From: a candidate division BRC1 bacterium HGW-BRC1-1
GTDB lineage: Bacteria > Sumerlaeota > Sumerlaeia > Sumerlaeales > Sumerlaeaceae
Reading direction: 5' to 3'
Length of the DNA: 64,000 bases
NCBI GenBank assembly: GCA_002842095.1
Contig: PHCB01000008.1
Span: 145,231-209,230, forward strand
Shown one piece after another: positions 35,195 through 43,744 of the stretch. The translations under genes and the position numbers were made by a program. The first letter of the stretch is position 1. Each line of letters starts with the position of its first letter. Under the pieces are notes generated by a model. It had not been told where the DNA came from, made no database searches, and worked only from the letters and a program-made list of their open reading frames with translations.

Positions 35195-36151
35195 ATGAAG
35201 ATCAAGCCTCAAGAACAACCCGTTTCGGACACAGCGGGGGGCGTGCGAGCCGCCAGGGACACTCTGCGGAGTCTGCTGGAAGGGATCAGCGAAGCGACCA
35301 TGCTGCTCAATCGCGAGTTGAACGTGCTCTATGCAAACACTGCCGCGCGCATGCTTTTCACGAACGTCTCCATTTCCGAAGGGATGGCTTTCGGAGAGTT
35401 TCTGCAAAGGGCCATGCCTCAAACTAAGGTCTCCGACGCGATCACCACCCTTGAGGCTGCGGCGGGTGATGCCATCAGCGGTGCTTGCAAGGCAGGCGAT
35501 TTATTTCTGAAGAGTGGGGACCGACCCCTCTCATTGCGTTACTCCGGTGTGGAGTGCGGCTGCGTGTGTGAGGGGGAGAGCATGGGCGTCGAGGTTCAGA
35601 ATGCTCCGGTGTTGGCGGTGATGCTTCGGGAGGAGAAGGGGAGCAACCACCTGCCGCGTTTGGAGACGGTTCTGGACTCTTCCAGTGACGGGATTTTTAT
35701 CGTCAACCGAGAGAATCACATCGTCTATTTTAACCTCGCCTGCGAGCGTCTCACGGGATGGCGTCGCGAGGCTGCGGTCATGGAAACCTGGGAGTGCGCA
35801 AACGTGCTGCGCTGCCATACGGAAAGCGGAGAGAGCATGGGCAGTGAGTCGCTTTGCCCGGCAAAACTTTTTTTTCGCTCCGATTCAATTCCGGAACCCC
35901 ATGAAATGCTTATCACCACGAACTCCGGAAAGGAAAAATGGATCGAGACAAACTACTCTCCCATTCGGGGGGAGGGGGGCGAGGTAGAGTTTATTGTAGC
36001 CATCATTCGTGACATTGATGAGCGCAAGCAGCTTGAGGCTCAGTTGGTGCAAAACCGCAACTTGGCCAGTCTGGGGCAACTTACAAGCGGGATCGCGCAC
36101 GAGATAAAGAACCCCCTGAGTATCATTATGGCGGGGGGTGCGGCGCCTTGA
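35195..36151 (+). CDS. PAS-domain histidine kinase, N-terminal fragment (gene broken in dimerisation domain)
   Basis: 318 residues. It has a first PAS-like domain (about 20-130: LEGISEATMLLNRELNVLYANTAAR) and a second PAS domain (about 155-285: LDSSSDGIFIVNRENHIVYFN) containing the Cys series CANVLRCHTESG...LCPA, a known cysteine-rich PAS variant. A linker then leads to the phospho-acceptor helix LASLGQLTSGIAHEIKNPLSII, with the His intact. The frame ends at a TGA at 36149-36151 just after a run of six G (36133-36138). The rest of the kinase continues in the +1 frame, with about 30 residues of the dimerisation domain missing between the parts. It probably encodes a non-functional or altered sensor. 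Confidence 0.85.
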   Translation: MKIKPQEQPVSDTAGGVRAARDTLRSLLEGISEATMLLNRELNVLYANTAARMLFTNVSISEGMAFGEFLQRAMPQTKVSDAITTLEAAAGDAISGACKAGDLFLKSGDRPLSLRYSGVECGCVCEGESMGVEVQNAPVLAVMLREEKGSNHLPRLETVLDSSSDGIFIVNRENHIVYFNLACERLTGWRREAAVMETWECANVLRCHTESGESMGSESLCPAKLFFRSDSIPEPHEMLITTNSGKEKWIETNYSPIRGEGGEVEFIVAIIRDIDERKQLEAQLVQNRNLASLGQLTSGIAHEIKNPLSIIMAGGAAP

Positions 36152-36656
36152 TGATCGCGTGAAGGACTTTCTCGCCTTCGCACGGGTGAAGCCGTTGAAC
36201 CTTGAGAAGGTCAATCTCAACGCGCTGGTAACCGACATTGCGAAGAATTTCTCTTCCCGCACGAACCCGCGATTCAGGATCGAGTTGCATCTTGCGGAAC
36301 AAAAACCGTGGCTTCTTGGCGATGCCGACCAACTACATCAGGCCGTTGTGAATCTGGTGATCAATGCGGACCAGGCCATGCCCAACGGGGGGACTTTATC
36401 GATGGAGACCGAAACCATTGAAGACAGCGTGGTGCTCCGATTGACTGACGAGGGAAGTGGGATTTCTGCGGTGCATCGAGACAGGATTTTTGAGCCTTTT
36501 TTCACGACCAAAAAAGAAGGAACCGGGTTGGGGTTGGCCATCGTTCATCAGATTGCCACGGCCCACCGGGGCAAGATTACCATTCGCAACCGCGAGGAAG
36601 GTGAGTCGGGGGTGATGATCGAACTTCGTCTTCCGGCCGCCTGCATACTTCGATGA
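36138..36656 (+). CDS. Histidine kinase C-terminal (HATPase) fragment of the broken sensor gene
   Basis: 172 residues from a GTG at 36138 inside the preceding fragment. It begins at the end of the dimerisation domain (RRLDDRVKDFLAFARV) and carries a complete ATPase domain: N box HQAVVNLVINADQAMP, G1 box LTDEGSGI, F box IFEPFFTTK and G2 box GTGLGLAIVHQI. It has no phospho-acceptor His of its own, so alone it cannot be a normal kinase. It ends with ATGA overlapping the start of the NtrC-type regulator, showing it belongs to that two-component pair. Whether the break is biological or an assembly error cannot be told from this sequence. Confidence 0.82.
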   Translation: MRRLDDRVKDFLAFARVKPLNLEKVNLNALVTDIAKNFSSRTNPRFRIELHLAEQKPWLLGDADQLHQAVVNLVINADQAMPNGGTLSMETETIEDSVVLRLTDEGSGISAVHRDRIFEPFFTTKKEGTGLGLAIVHQIATAHRGKITIRNREEGESGVMIELRLPAACILR

Positions 36657-38071
36657 GTGTGAAGGCGCGCATATTAATCGCTGAGGACGAGGAACGTCTG
36701 CGTCGGTTGTTGGGCATCCTGCTTAGTGGGCGCGGCTACGATCTCACGATGGCGGCGGATGGGGCCGAGGCGTGGCGTTTATTTCAGGATAATCGCTTCG
36801 ATCTGGTGTTGACCGATGTTCGCATGCCCGAGCTTGACGGGATGCAGCTTCTCTCGCGCATCAAGGAGCACGCACCCGAGACCCCCGTGGTTGTCATCAC
36901 TGCGTTCGGCAGTATCGAAAGCGCCGTGGAGGCAATGCGGGGCGGGGCGGTGGATTATCTGCCGAAGCCCTTTGAGGAGGCGCGGCTTCATCTGGCCATA
37001 GAACGTGGTCTGGAGATGCACGCCCTCCTGAAAGAAAACATCAGCCTTCGAAGGGAAGTTCGCACCACCTACAATCTTGAGCATATTGTGGCGGAAAGCG
37101 CGCAGATGCGCGAGGTGCTTGCCATGGTGGGGAGGGTCGCGCCCACAAATGCCACGGTGATGGTGCTGGGGGAAAGCGGCACGGGCAAGGAACTGGTCAC
37201 ACGAGCGATCCACGAGCAGAGCAAACGGGCCCGGGGACCGTTCATTGCCATCAATTGCGCGGCGATGGCGGATTCTTTATTGGAAAGCGAATTGTTCGGT
37301 CATGAGCGCGGCTCGTTTACGGGGGCCACTAATAACCGTCAGGGGAAATTTGAGGCGGCTGAGGGAGGGACATTGTTTCTCGACGAGGTGGCCGAGATGA
37401 GCCTGGAGATGCAGTCGAAGGTTTTGCGCGCCATCGAAATGCACGAGATCGAGCGTGTGGGTGGTCGGCGGGTGATTCCCGTGGATGTGCGTTTTATCGC
37501 TGCCACAAACAAAGACCTTCACGCTGCAGTGTTGCGGGGTGCGTTTCGTGAGGATCTGTATTTCCGGATAAATGTTTTTCCCGTTCTCATCCCTCCGCTG
37601 CGAGAGCGGATAGAAGATATCCTTCCGTTAGCGCGGTTTTTTCTGTCGAAGTTCGCCCAAGAGATGGGGAGACGTACCCCGCATCTGACGGCATCCACGG
37701 AGAAAATTCTGCTACAGCATTTCTGGTCCGGCAACGTGCGCGAGCTGCGCAACATTATGGAACGCATGAGCATCATGGCTGCGGGCGATGAGGTGGGTTC
37801 GGACATTCTATCATGTGCTTTAGCACAGCCTGGTTCGACTGGTTTTGGTGGGCGAATGGGTGAAAATAATCGGGCAGAGAACTCGCCCTTGTCTGTGAGT
37901 GGTTTCTCGCTGGATGAACATGAACGTCGACTGCTGATGGAAGCGTTGAGCCGGTCGGGACACAACAAAAGCAAAGCCGCAAAAATGCTTGGGATCAGTC
38001 GTGCAAAGTTGCGTTACCGGCTCGATAAGATCGGACTTAATGGAGAGGGAGACGACCCCCATGGGGGGTGA
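36653..38071 (+). CDS. Sigma-54-dependent NtrC-family response regulator
   Basis: 472 residues with the full domain set. The receiver (5-120) has the acidic pair AEDEE, Asp in VLTDVRMPELDG and YLPKPF. The AAA+ domain (about 145-385) has Walker A GESGTGKE, the sigma-54 contact loop GSFTGA (a common GAFTGA variant), Walker B GTLFLDEVAEM, and the region FREDLYFRINVFPVLIPPLRER. The C-terminal Fis helix-turn-helix is KSKAAKMLGISRAKLRYRL. It should activate sigma-54 promoters when phosphorylated by the overlapping upstream sensor, which is broken here. Contrast it with the regulator at 19200-20618, where the same loop is lost. Confidence 0.95.
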   Translation: MSVKARILIAEDEERLRRLLGILLSGRGYDLTMAADGAEAWRLFQDNRFDLVLTDVRMPELDGMQLLSRIKEHAPETPVVVITAFGSIESAVEAMRGGAVDYLPKPFEEARLHLAIERGLEMHALLKENISLRREVRTTYNLEHIVAESAQMREVLAMVGRVAPTNATVMVLGESGTGKELVTRAIHEQSKRARGPFIAINCAAMADSLLESELFGHERGSFTGATNNRQGKFEAAEGGTLFLDEVAEMSLEMQSKVLRAIEMHEIERVGGRRVIPVDVRFIAATNKDLHAAVLRGAFREDLYFRINVFPVLIPPLRERIEDILPLARFFLSKFAQEMGRRTPHLTASTEKILLQHFWSGNVRELRNIMERMSIMAAGDEVGSDILSCALAQPGSTGFGGRMGENNRAENSPLSVSGFSLDEHERRLLMEALSRSGHNKSKAAKMLGISRAKLRYRLDKIGLNGEGDDPHGG

Positions 38072-38090
38072 GTCTGCTGTTCTCGATCAG

Positions 38091-38606
38091 TTAGTCTTTC
38101 GGTAGAAAACCTACCCAGCCGAGCGTGTTGATGAAGACTGGTGAGAACAATCGCGAGTTTGTTCGGACTTCCTCGAAGAGTTGGGAGAGGGGCATTTTGT
38201 CGATGGCAATGATCTCAGTCGGCTCGGGAACAGGCTCTTCATTTGTTACTGATTGAAAGACCTCCACGAATTCTAGGCCGGTAGTCTCGGAGGCGGGAAT
38301 TTTGCACAAGAATTTCAGATCACGTGCGGTGACCCCAAGTTCCTCCTGAACTTCCCGGAGGGCTGCTTCGCGGTAACTTTCACCGGGGGAGAGGTGCCCG
38401 CCCACGCATTCCCAATGGAGGGGGAAGGTGTCCTTGAGGGAGCTTCGTTGCTGGATGATGAGTCGCTCTACCTCGTCAAAGACCAGGACATGAACGGCTC
38501 GATGCAGAAGCCCATTTGCGTGAATTAAGTGTCGTGTTTGCGCGCCGGTTTCATTGTCATCGGCATCCACAACGGCCAGTAATTCGTCGGGGGAGTTATA
38601 GTCCAC
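38091..38606 (-). CDS. NUDIX hydrolase, Idi-like
   Basis: 171 residues from a GTG start. The segment ANGLLHRAVHVLVFD and the Nudix box GGHLSPGESYREAALREVQEELGV resemble the isopentenyl-diphosphate isomerase-like NUDIX group (such as YfcD), with the second half FCKIPASETTGLEFVEVFQ being variable in this group. True type I isomerase would need the Cys and Glu active-site residues in fixed places, and I do not see the characteristic TNTCCSH block, so isomerase activity is unlikely. The substrate is unknown. It is convergent with the response-regulator gene. Confidence 0.82.
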   Translation of the reverse strand: MDYNSPDELLAVVDADDNETGAQTRHLIHANGLLHRAVHVLVFDEVERLIIQQRSSLKDTFPLHWECVGGHLSPGESYREAALREVQEELGVTARDLKFLCKIPASETTGLEFVEVFQSVTNEEPVPEPTEIIAIDKMPLSQLFEEVRTNSRLFSPVFINTLGWVGFLPKD

Positions 38607-38659
38607 GAGAAGCTATTACGCCGACGGGTTGGGGATATTGATCGAGGGAGGAATGGAAA

Positions 38660-38698
38660 TAAAAAAATGCCGTGCAGACAGTTGAAGTCGGCACGGCA
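38660..38698 (-). terminator. Intrinsic terminator after the sdhB-like gene
   Basis: TGCCGTGC (38668-38675) and GCACGGCA (38691-38698) form an 8-bp stem, with a possible inner GAC/GTC pairing in the loop. On the minus strand the stem is followed directly by seven T. It begins about 22 bases past the stop of the minus-strand iron-sulfur subunit gene. Confidence 0.82.
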
Positions 38699-38720
38699 CG
38701 TAAACGCGGTATTTTTTGTG

Positions 38721-39521
38721 TTAGTGTTTTAAGAATTTTTTGATGGCGTGTACCGTTACCGCGCGACCCATGTCGGCAATCGAATCCGTCAGCGGAATTT
38801 CTTTGGGGCAAACGCGCACGCAGTTCTGGGCATTGCCACAGGCATGCAAGCCCCCGTCGCCCATAAGGGCATCGAGGCGTTCGGACGCGTGCATGGAGCC
38901 GGTTGGGTGGTTGTTGAACAGCCGAACCTGCGAGATTGATGCCGGCCCGATGAAGTCGCTGTGATCGTTGACCTGGGGGCAGGCCTCAAGACAGCAACCG
39001 CAGGTCATGCACTCTGACAACTTGTACATCTTTTCGCGTACTTCTTCGGCCATCCGCGGTCCGGGTCCGAGGTCGTAGCTTCCGTCGATGGGAATCCAGC
39101 CGTGGATGCGCTTCAGGTTCTCAAACATGGACTGGCGATCGACCACGAGGTCGCGTACGACGGGAAATTTTTTGAATGGTTCGAGAACCAGAGGTTGATC
39201 GAGGTTGTCCACGAGCGCCGAGCAGGCCTGGCGCGGGGTGCCATTGATGTTCATGGAGCAGGCGCCGCAGACTTCTTCCAGGCAGTTGCAATCCCAGGCA
39301 ACGGGGGCCACTTCTTTGCCCTCGGCGTTGGTCGGGTACGCCTGGATTTCCATGAGAACCGAGATCACGTTCATATTGGGGCGGTAGGGAATCTCGAACT
39401 TTTCCCAATAAGGCGCGGACGAGGCGTCGTCCTGACGCTGGATCTGCACCATTATTTTGCGACCTGTGGCAGCGGGGGAGTAATTGGTCTGGACGGGTGC
39501 GGCGGTGGTCGTTTCGGTCAT
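38721..39521 (-). CDS. sdhB: Succinate dehydrogenase/fumarate reductase iron-sulfur subunit
   Basis: 266 residues from the ATG at 39521 (AGAGG 5 bases ahead). The three iron-sulfur centres are visible: [2Fe-2S] Cys78, Cys80-85-88 and Cys100 (CNCLEEVCGAC...C), a [4Fe-4S] ferredoxin motif CMTCGCCLEACP (171-181), and the [3Fe-4S] ligands CGNAQNCVRVCPK (228-238). Length and order fit the B-type family, with a long C-terminal helical end. Succinate dehydrogenase and fumarate reductase cannot be separated. The gene stands alone: no flavoprotein or membrane-anchor subunit gene flanks it, as upstream lies a divergent glycosyltransferase and downstream a strong terminator. Confidence 0.93.
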   Translation of the reverse strand: MTETTTAAPVQTNYSPAATGRKIMVQIQRQDDASSAPYWEKFEIPYRPNMNVISVLMEIQAYPTNAEGKEVAPVAWDCNCLEEVCGACSMNINGTPRQACSALVDNLDQPLVLEPFKKFPVVRDLVVDRQSMFENLKRIHGWIPIDGSYDLGPGPRMAEEVREKMYKLSECMTCGCCLEACPQVNDHSDFIGPASISQVRLFNNHPTGSMHASERLDALMGDGGLHACGNAQNCVRVCPKEIPLTDSIADMGRAVTVHAIKKFLKH

Positions 39522-39758
39522 TGGAGCCTCTTTTCTTCTACTGGTACTTTCATACTGGAATGGGGCCTTGTGCATTCGAGATTGAGGCAGTCTGCTTTGC
39601 GATTATTTTTCTATCTGGCCAGGTGGCTGCAACGGTACTTTAGGTTATGGATCATTGTTTGATGGGCCGTTTGGGGGGCTGCAACGGATATCTTTTGTTG
39701 AAGGCAAGTAATGTGGCATCGGGGGTTGAACTAATGCCTCGGCTGTGGGCTTGGTTTG

Positions 39759-41072
39759 ATGAAAATGTCGAATGACTTAAATGAAGCGGTGAGAACAAGC
39801 CGTGGTTGTCGTGGTGCAACCCACGCCTTTCAAACCATGGTCAGTCTATTTTTTTCACCGTTGGTCGTTTTGTTACTGTTGCGAGATTTGATCTGGCTCC
39901 GCCTGAACAAGCTTGCCCGTCCGAGGGGAGAGGTCTGGTTTTCTTACTCGCAGGTTATGTGGGACGAGGTGTGGCAGCGGCCCCAGGAATTCGCCTTCCG
40001 GGCCGGCAGGGAACGACCCGTGATTTACATGGCACCGGTTCAGGTCCACCGGTGGCTTTTCACGCTCAAGAAAAGGTGGGCGCCCATTCAGTTCAAGGAG
40101 GATGGCCGGACCGTCATCGTGCTCTCTCCGCTGATTTTCAGCGGACACTATAAGAGTGGAATTGTCTTCGCGTTAAATTCGCTGGTTCTCGCCGCTCATG
40201 GGCGAGCATGGCTGGCTCAGGCGGAGAGGTTACGGGTGGTGGTCAACACGCCCTTTGCAGCGCAAGTTATCGATCATCTATTCGGTCAGTCGGGGGAGAG
40301 GGATTCGCGAGTCAAGGCGCTGATGTTCGACCTCATCGATGATTTTGCTGCGTTTGATTGGGCTCCCCGATCGGGTCGTGCAATGGAGAAACGACTGCTC
40401 AAACAAGCTGATGTCGTAATCACCGGTACTTATGAATTACTCGAACATGTTCGCCCGCAACGGCCGGACGCTGAATTCATCCCGTGTGGAGTCGATTACG
40501 ATCTGTTTTATGTTCCCGCTGGAATTCCCGCCGACATGAAAGAGATTCGACGCCCATGCATCGGCTATTTTGGAAGTATCAGCGAGCGGATTGACGGGGC
40601 TCTGATTTCGAGACTCGCCCGGGAATTTCCAGAAGCGTCGGTTGTGATGACCGGACCCGTTCATCTTGCTGCGGGTGATGTGCCGCGAGCCGATAATATT
40701 TTTTATCCAGGACTGAAACCGCATGCGGAGTTGCCGGGATACGCCCAGCAGTTTGATGTCGGTTTGATTCCTTTTCGCATTACGCCTGCCACGTTGAAAT
40801 TAAACCCGGTTAAGACGCTGGAATATCTGGCCGCCGGTGTGCCGGTTGTTTCGACTGCCATCCCCGATGTGATTCGATTCTTTGGCGAGGTTGTGCGCGT
40901 GGCTAATGATCACGATGCGTTTGTTTCGGAGGTCAGGTCTGCGTTAGAGTCGGATAACAGGTCCCGCCGGGAGGCCGGTTTCAAGCTCGCACGATCTGCA
41001 TCGTGGCAGGCCATGGCTGATCGAATGTCGGCCTTGCTTCAGGGGACCACCTCGAAGGGAGACCCAGTATGA
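39759..41072 (+). CDS. Glycosyltransferase, GT4-like
   Basis: 437 residues from the ATG at 39759; TTG at 39756 and ATG at 39765 are in frame and no ribosome-binding site separates them. The N-terminal half holds a hydrophobic helix (SLFFSPLVVLLLLRDLIWL) that may anchor it, then WFSYSQVMWDEVWQRPQEFA, as in glycosyltransferases that act on teichuronate- or galactan-like surface glycans. The C-terminal domain shows GYFGSISERID, YPGLKPHAELPGYAQQFDVGLIPF and KTLEYLAAGVPVV, a GT4-type E-x7 area. First gene of the long coupled run; the next starts within its stop codon (ATGA). Confidence 0.85.
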   Translation: MKMSNDLNEAVRTSRGCRGATHAFQTMVSLFFSPLVVLLLLRDLIWLRLNKLARPRGEVWFSYSQVMWDEVWQRPQEFAFRAGRERPVIYMAPVQVHRWLFTLKKRWAPIQFKEDGRTVIVLSPLIFSGHYKSGIVFALNSLVLAAHGRAWLAQAERLRVVVNTPFAAQVIDHLFGQSGERDSRVKALMFDLIDDFAAFDWAPRSGRAMEKRLLKQADVVITGTYELLEHVRPQRPDAEFIPCGVDYDLFYVPAGIPADMKEIRRPCIGYFGSISERIDGALISRLAREFPEASVVMTGPVHLAAGDVPRADNIFYPGLKPHAELPGYAQQFDVGLIPFRITPATLKLNPVKTLEYLAAGVPVVSTAIPDVIRFFGEVVRVANDHDAFVSEVRSALESDNRSRREAGFKLARSASWQAMADRMSALLQGTTSKGDPV

Positions 41073-42205
41073 GGATCGCAATCGATGCGAGATATCTTGG
41101 CGAGGAATTCTCTGGCATCGGCGTCTATTCGCAAAATCTGGTGGAAGCTCTCGCGCGGGAGGAAACGACACACGAGTTCGTGGTGTTCGTGCACAAGGAT
41201 TTTCACGACAAGTTGGATGTGGGTGACAACTTCGAAGTCGTTTCCGAACGCGCCCGGCCAGTATCCATCAGAACTGTGGCGACCATGCAGGATGCCTTTC
41301 GGCGCCATGACATCGATCTTCTTCACTCTCTGTTTCCCCTTGTGCCTTTTGCGTGGCGCAAAAAACTTTTGCTCCATGTTCACGATCTGCAGCCCTTGTT
41401 AGATCCTGATTTTACCGGCAACCGCAGCCCCTGGCTTCGTTTTCTTTACGATTCATTTTATCAGTTTTCTTATCCCGCCGCATTGCGGCATGCCGATTAC
41501 ATCGCCTCGGATTCGTTTGCCACCAAAGCATCCATTCGGCGCTTGCTGCCTGAATGTGGCGAAAAAACGCTGGTGGTTTACGGAGGCGTGCCCGCGGAAG
41601 CGCGGGAGGTTCCGTCGGAGGATTTTATTAATCAGACCCGAAAAAAATACGATCTGCCCCAACGCTTCATCTTTTACATTGGTTCCACCCGTCCCAATAA
41701 AAACCTGCTCAATATGCTGGAGGCGTTTGAAGATTATACACGCAAAAAGCCCGAGGACGAGGATTTGATCTGGGTTATGGTGGTCAATCAGGATCGGTTC
41801 TTCGAACCGATATTTGCACGCATTCGCGAGCGTGGATTGCTGGGCAGGGTCCGTATTCTCGAGCAGATCAGTGAGGCGGAGAAAGTCGCCTTTTATCGGA
41901 TGGCATCGTTACTTTACTTCGTCACGAAGTTTGAAGGTTTCGGTCTTCCTGTTCTTGAGGCACAGGCTCAAAGCCTTCCGGTGTTGGCGTCAACCCACAG
42001 CGCCTTGCCCGAGGTGGCGGGGCGAGCGGCGATTCTCGTGGATGCCGATGAACCGGATGAAATCACCGCCGGTCTGGAGCGATTCTTCTCAGATCCGGAT
42101 TTGCGAACGAAGATGATTGAAACGGGTTTGGAAAACGTGAAGCGCTTTACGTGGCAAAAAACAGCAAAAGACGTGCTGGCCATGTATGATCATTTGTTCA
42201 CGTGA
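41069..42205 (+). CDS. Glycosyltransferase family 4
   Basis: 378 residues, start ATG overlapping the preceding stop (ATGA). N-terminal RIAIDARYLGEEFSGIGVYSQNLVEAL is the mannosyltransferase-like pattern. The donor domain has FIFYIGSTRPNKNLLNMLEAF and the E-x7-E motif in VTKFEGFGLPVLEAQAQSLPVL followed by ALPEVAGRAAILVD. It probably adds a core or O-antigen sugar; the donor is not predictable. It lies between another GT4 and waaA in one operon. Confidence 0.92.
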   Translation: MRIAIDARYLGEEFSGIGVYSQNLVEALAREETTHEFVVFVHKDFHDKLDVGDNFEVVSERARPVSIRTVATMQDAFRRHDIDLLHSLFPLVPFAWRKKLLLHVHDLQPLLDPDFTGNRSPWLRFLYDSFYQFSYPAALRHADYIASDSFATKASIRRLLPECGEKTLVVYGGVPAEAREVPSEDFINQTRKKYDLPQRFIFYIGSTRPNKNLLNMLEAFEDYTRKKPEDEDLIWVMVVNQDRFFEPIFARIRERGLLGRVRILEQISEAEKVAFYRMASLLYFVTKFEGFGLPVLEAQAQSLPVLASTHSALPEVAGRAAILVDADEPDEITAGLERFFSDPDLRTKMIETGLENVKRFTWQKTAKDVLAMYDHLFT

Positions 42206-42206
42206 C

Positions 42207-43496
42207 ATGACCCCAACTTTTTTCGACATCATATATCTCGGCCTTGCCCCGGTCGTTATCCCCATTCTGGCGTGGCGCGCTTTGCGGAAGAAAAAATATC
42301 GTGAGAGCACTGCCGGCATGTTGGGCGGTCGCCTTGGGCAGGAAGACCCCGAGATGTGGCGTAATGGTTGCGTCTGGGTCCATTCCGTCAGCGTTGGCGA
42401 AACAATGGCGGCCAAAGCCATGATGCCCTTATTGAAGGCGCGATTCCCTGAACTACCTTTATTGGTAACCACCGTCACGGAAACGGGTCAGGCGTTGGCG
42501 CGCTCGCTGGTGCCGGGGTGCGCAGATGCGGCGCGTTATTATCCGGCAGATTTTTCCTGGGTGGTAAAAAAGTTTGCCGACACTTACAAGCCCCGGATTT
42601 TCATCCTGATGGAGACTGAAATCTGGCCCAATGCCCTCATGCATCTGGCTGACCGGGGCACACGCATTGTCATGATGAATGGGCGGATCAGCGCGAAATC
42701 CTTTAAATCCTATAATCTGTTCAAGAAGGCTTTGCGGCAACCCTTGGGTGGGGTTCAGGCATTTTGCATGCAAACCCAGGCCGATGCGGATCGCATGAAG
42801 GTTTTGTCGGGGCGCCCCGACCGCGTGTTTACGACGGGCAACTGCAAGTTTGATACGCCTGTCGAACGTCTCGATGCCGGCGCAAAGGACGCCCTGAGAA
42901 TGTCGCTGGGGATAGCAAAGGGGGAGAGAGTCGTGGTGGCGGGCAGCACCCACCCCGGCGAGGAGGAGGTCGTGTTGGCTGCCTTCAAAGAGGTTCAGCA
43001 TGCTATGCCGCAAACAAAGCTTCTTTTGGTGCCGAGGCATCCCGAGCGGTTTGCGAAGGTCTGGAGCCTTCTCGAAGGGGAGGGCATCGCGGCGCGAAGG
43101 CTGTCCGATGGGCAGGAGACCGGAACAGGCAAAGCCGGTGTTGTGTTGGTGGACAAGATGGGCCTGCTGGTGCAATTGTACGGCATCGCGGATGTCGCGC
43201 TGGTTGCCGGAAGTTTCGTCCCGGGTATCGGCGGACACAATGTTCTTGAAGCAGCGGCTCACGGAACCCCTGTTATTTACGGCCCCCACATGGAGAAACA
43301 ACCTGAACTGGCGCGATTGTTGAACGAAGAAAATGGCGGAACCATAAGCGACGGTGAGGGACTTGGGAGGGCCATCCTGAACCTTCTGAATGACAGCGCT
43401 TTAGCCGCAGAGAAGGGTGCCCAGGGTCTCGCAGTGGTGCAACAAAATCGAGGAAGCGCGGCACGAAACATGGAAATTTTAGAGAGGGTTCTCTGA
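42207..43496 (+). CDS. waaA: 3-deoxy-D-manno-octulosonic acid (Kdo) transferase
   Basis: Adds Kdo to lipid A, the first step of lipopolysaccharide core assembly. 429 residues; the ATG at 42207 begins two bases after the previous stop. The N-terminal hydrophobic anchor (IIYLGLAPVVIPILAW) is followed by GGRLGQ...VWVHSVSVGET, the Glu-containing acceptor-site segment, LVTTVTETGQALA, METEIWPN, the substrate-binding NGRISAKSFKSY, and the GT30 donor motif FVPGIGGHNVLEAAAHGTPVIYGPH with His and Glu. The protein is complete. It is the most direct sign that this organism makes an outer membrane. Confidence 0.95.
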   Translation: MTPTFFDIIYLGLAPVVIPILAWRALRKKKYRESTAGMLGGRLGQEDPEMWRNGCVWVHSVSVGETMAAKAMMPLLKARFPELPLLVTTVTETGQALARSLVPGCADAARYYPADFSWVVKKFADTYKPRIFILMETEIWPNALMHLADRGTRIVMMNGRISAKSFKSYNLFKKALRQPLGGVQAFCMQTQADADRMKVLSGRPDRVFTTGNCKFDTPVERLDAGAKDALRMSLGIAKGERVVVAGSTHPGEEEVVLAAFKEVQHAMPQTKLLLVPRHPERFAKVWSLLEGEGIAARRLSDGQETGTGKAGVVLVDKMGLLVQLYGIADVALVAGSFVPGIGGHNVLEAAAHGTPVIYGPHMEKQPELARLLNEENGGTISDGEGLGRAILNLLNDSALAAEKGAQGLAVVQQNRGSAARNMEILERVL

Positions 43497-43498
43497 CC

Positions 43499-43744
43499 AT
43501 GTTTAGAAAAGTGCGCGACGCATGGTTGACCGTGGGGGCTTTGGGGAAGATATCGTCCGACTTTTTTCGTCGATGGTTTCTTCCGTTACATTCAGACGAA
43601 GATGATGAGGAAGAAGAGGAATCGCGCTTCCTTGGATGGAACTGGGATGACGATGATGACGAAGAGGAATCGCCCAGAAAATTGACCCACAATGCTGCCC
43701 AGCCGCCGGATCAGGATGACGCCCCGGATAGGGATGATCTCTGA
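43499..43744 (+). CDS. Small, strongly acidic protein in the lipopolysaccharide operon
   Basis: 81 residues starting two bases after waaA and ending in TGATG, where the next gene begins. The first 30 residues are mildly basic and amphipathic with a hydrophobic face (VRDAWLTVGALGKISSDFFRRWFLPL). Two acidic blocks follow (DEDDEEEEE and DDDDDEEE) around FLGWNW, then a Pro/Asp-rich tail. I do not recognise a family. The operon position, conserved spacing and no frame break argue that it is real. It may be a membrane-edge adaptor for the glycosyltransferases; this is only a guess. Confidence 0.7.
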   Translation: MFRKVRDAWLTVGALGKISSDFFRRWFLPLHSDEDDEEEEESRFLGWNWDDDDDEEESPRKLTHNAAQPPDQDDAPDRDDL

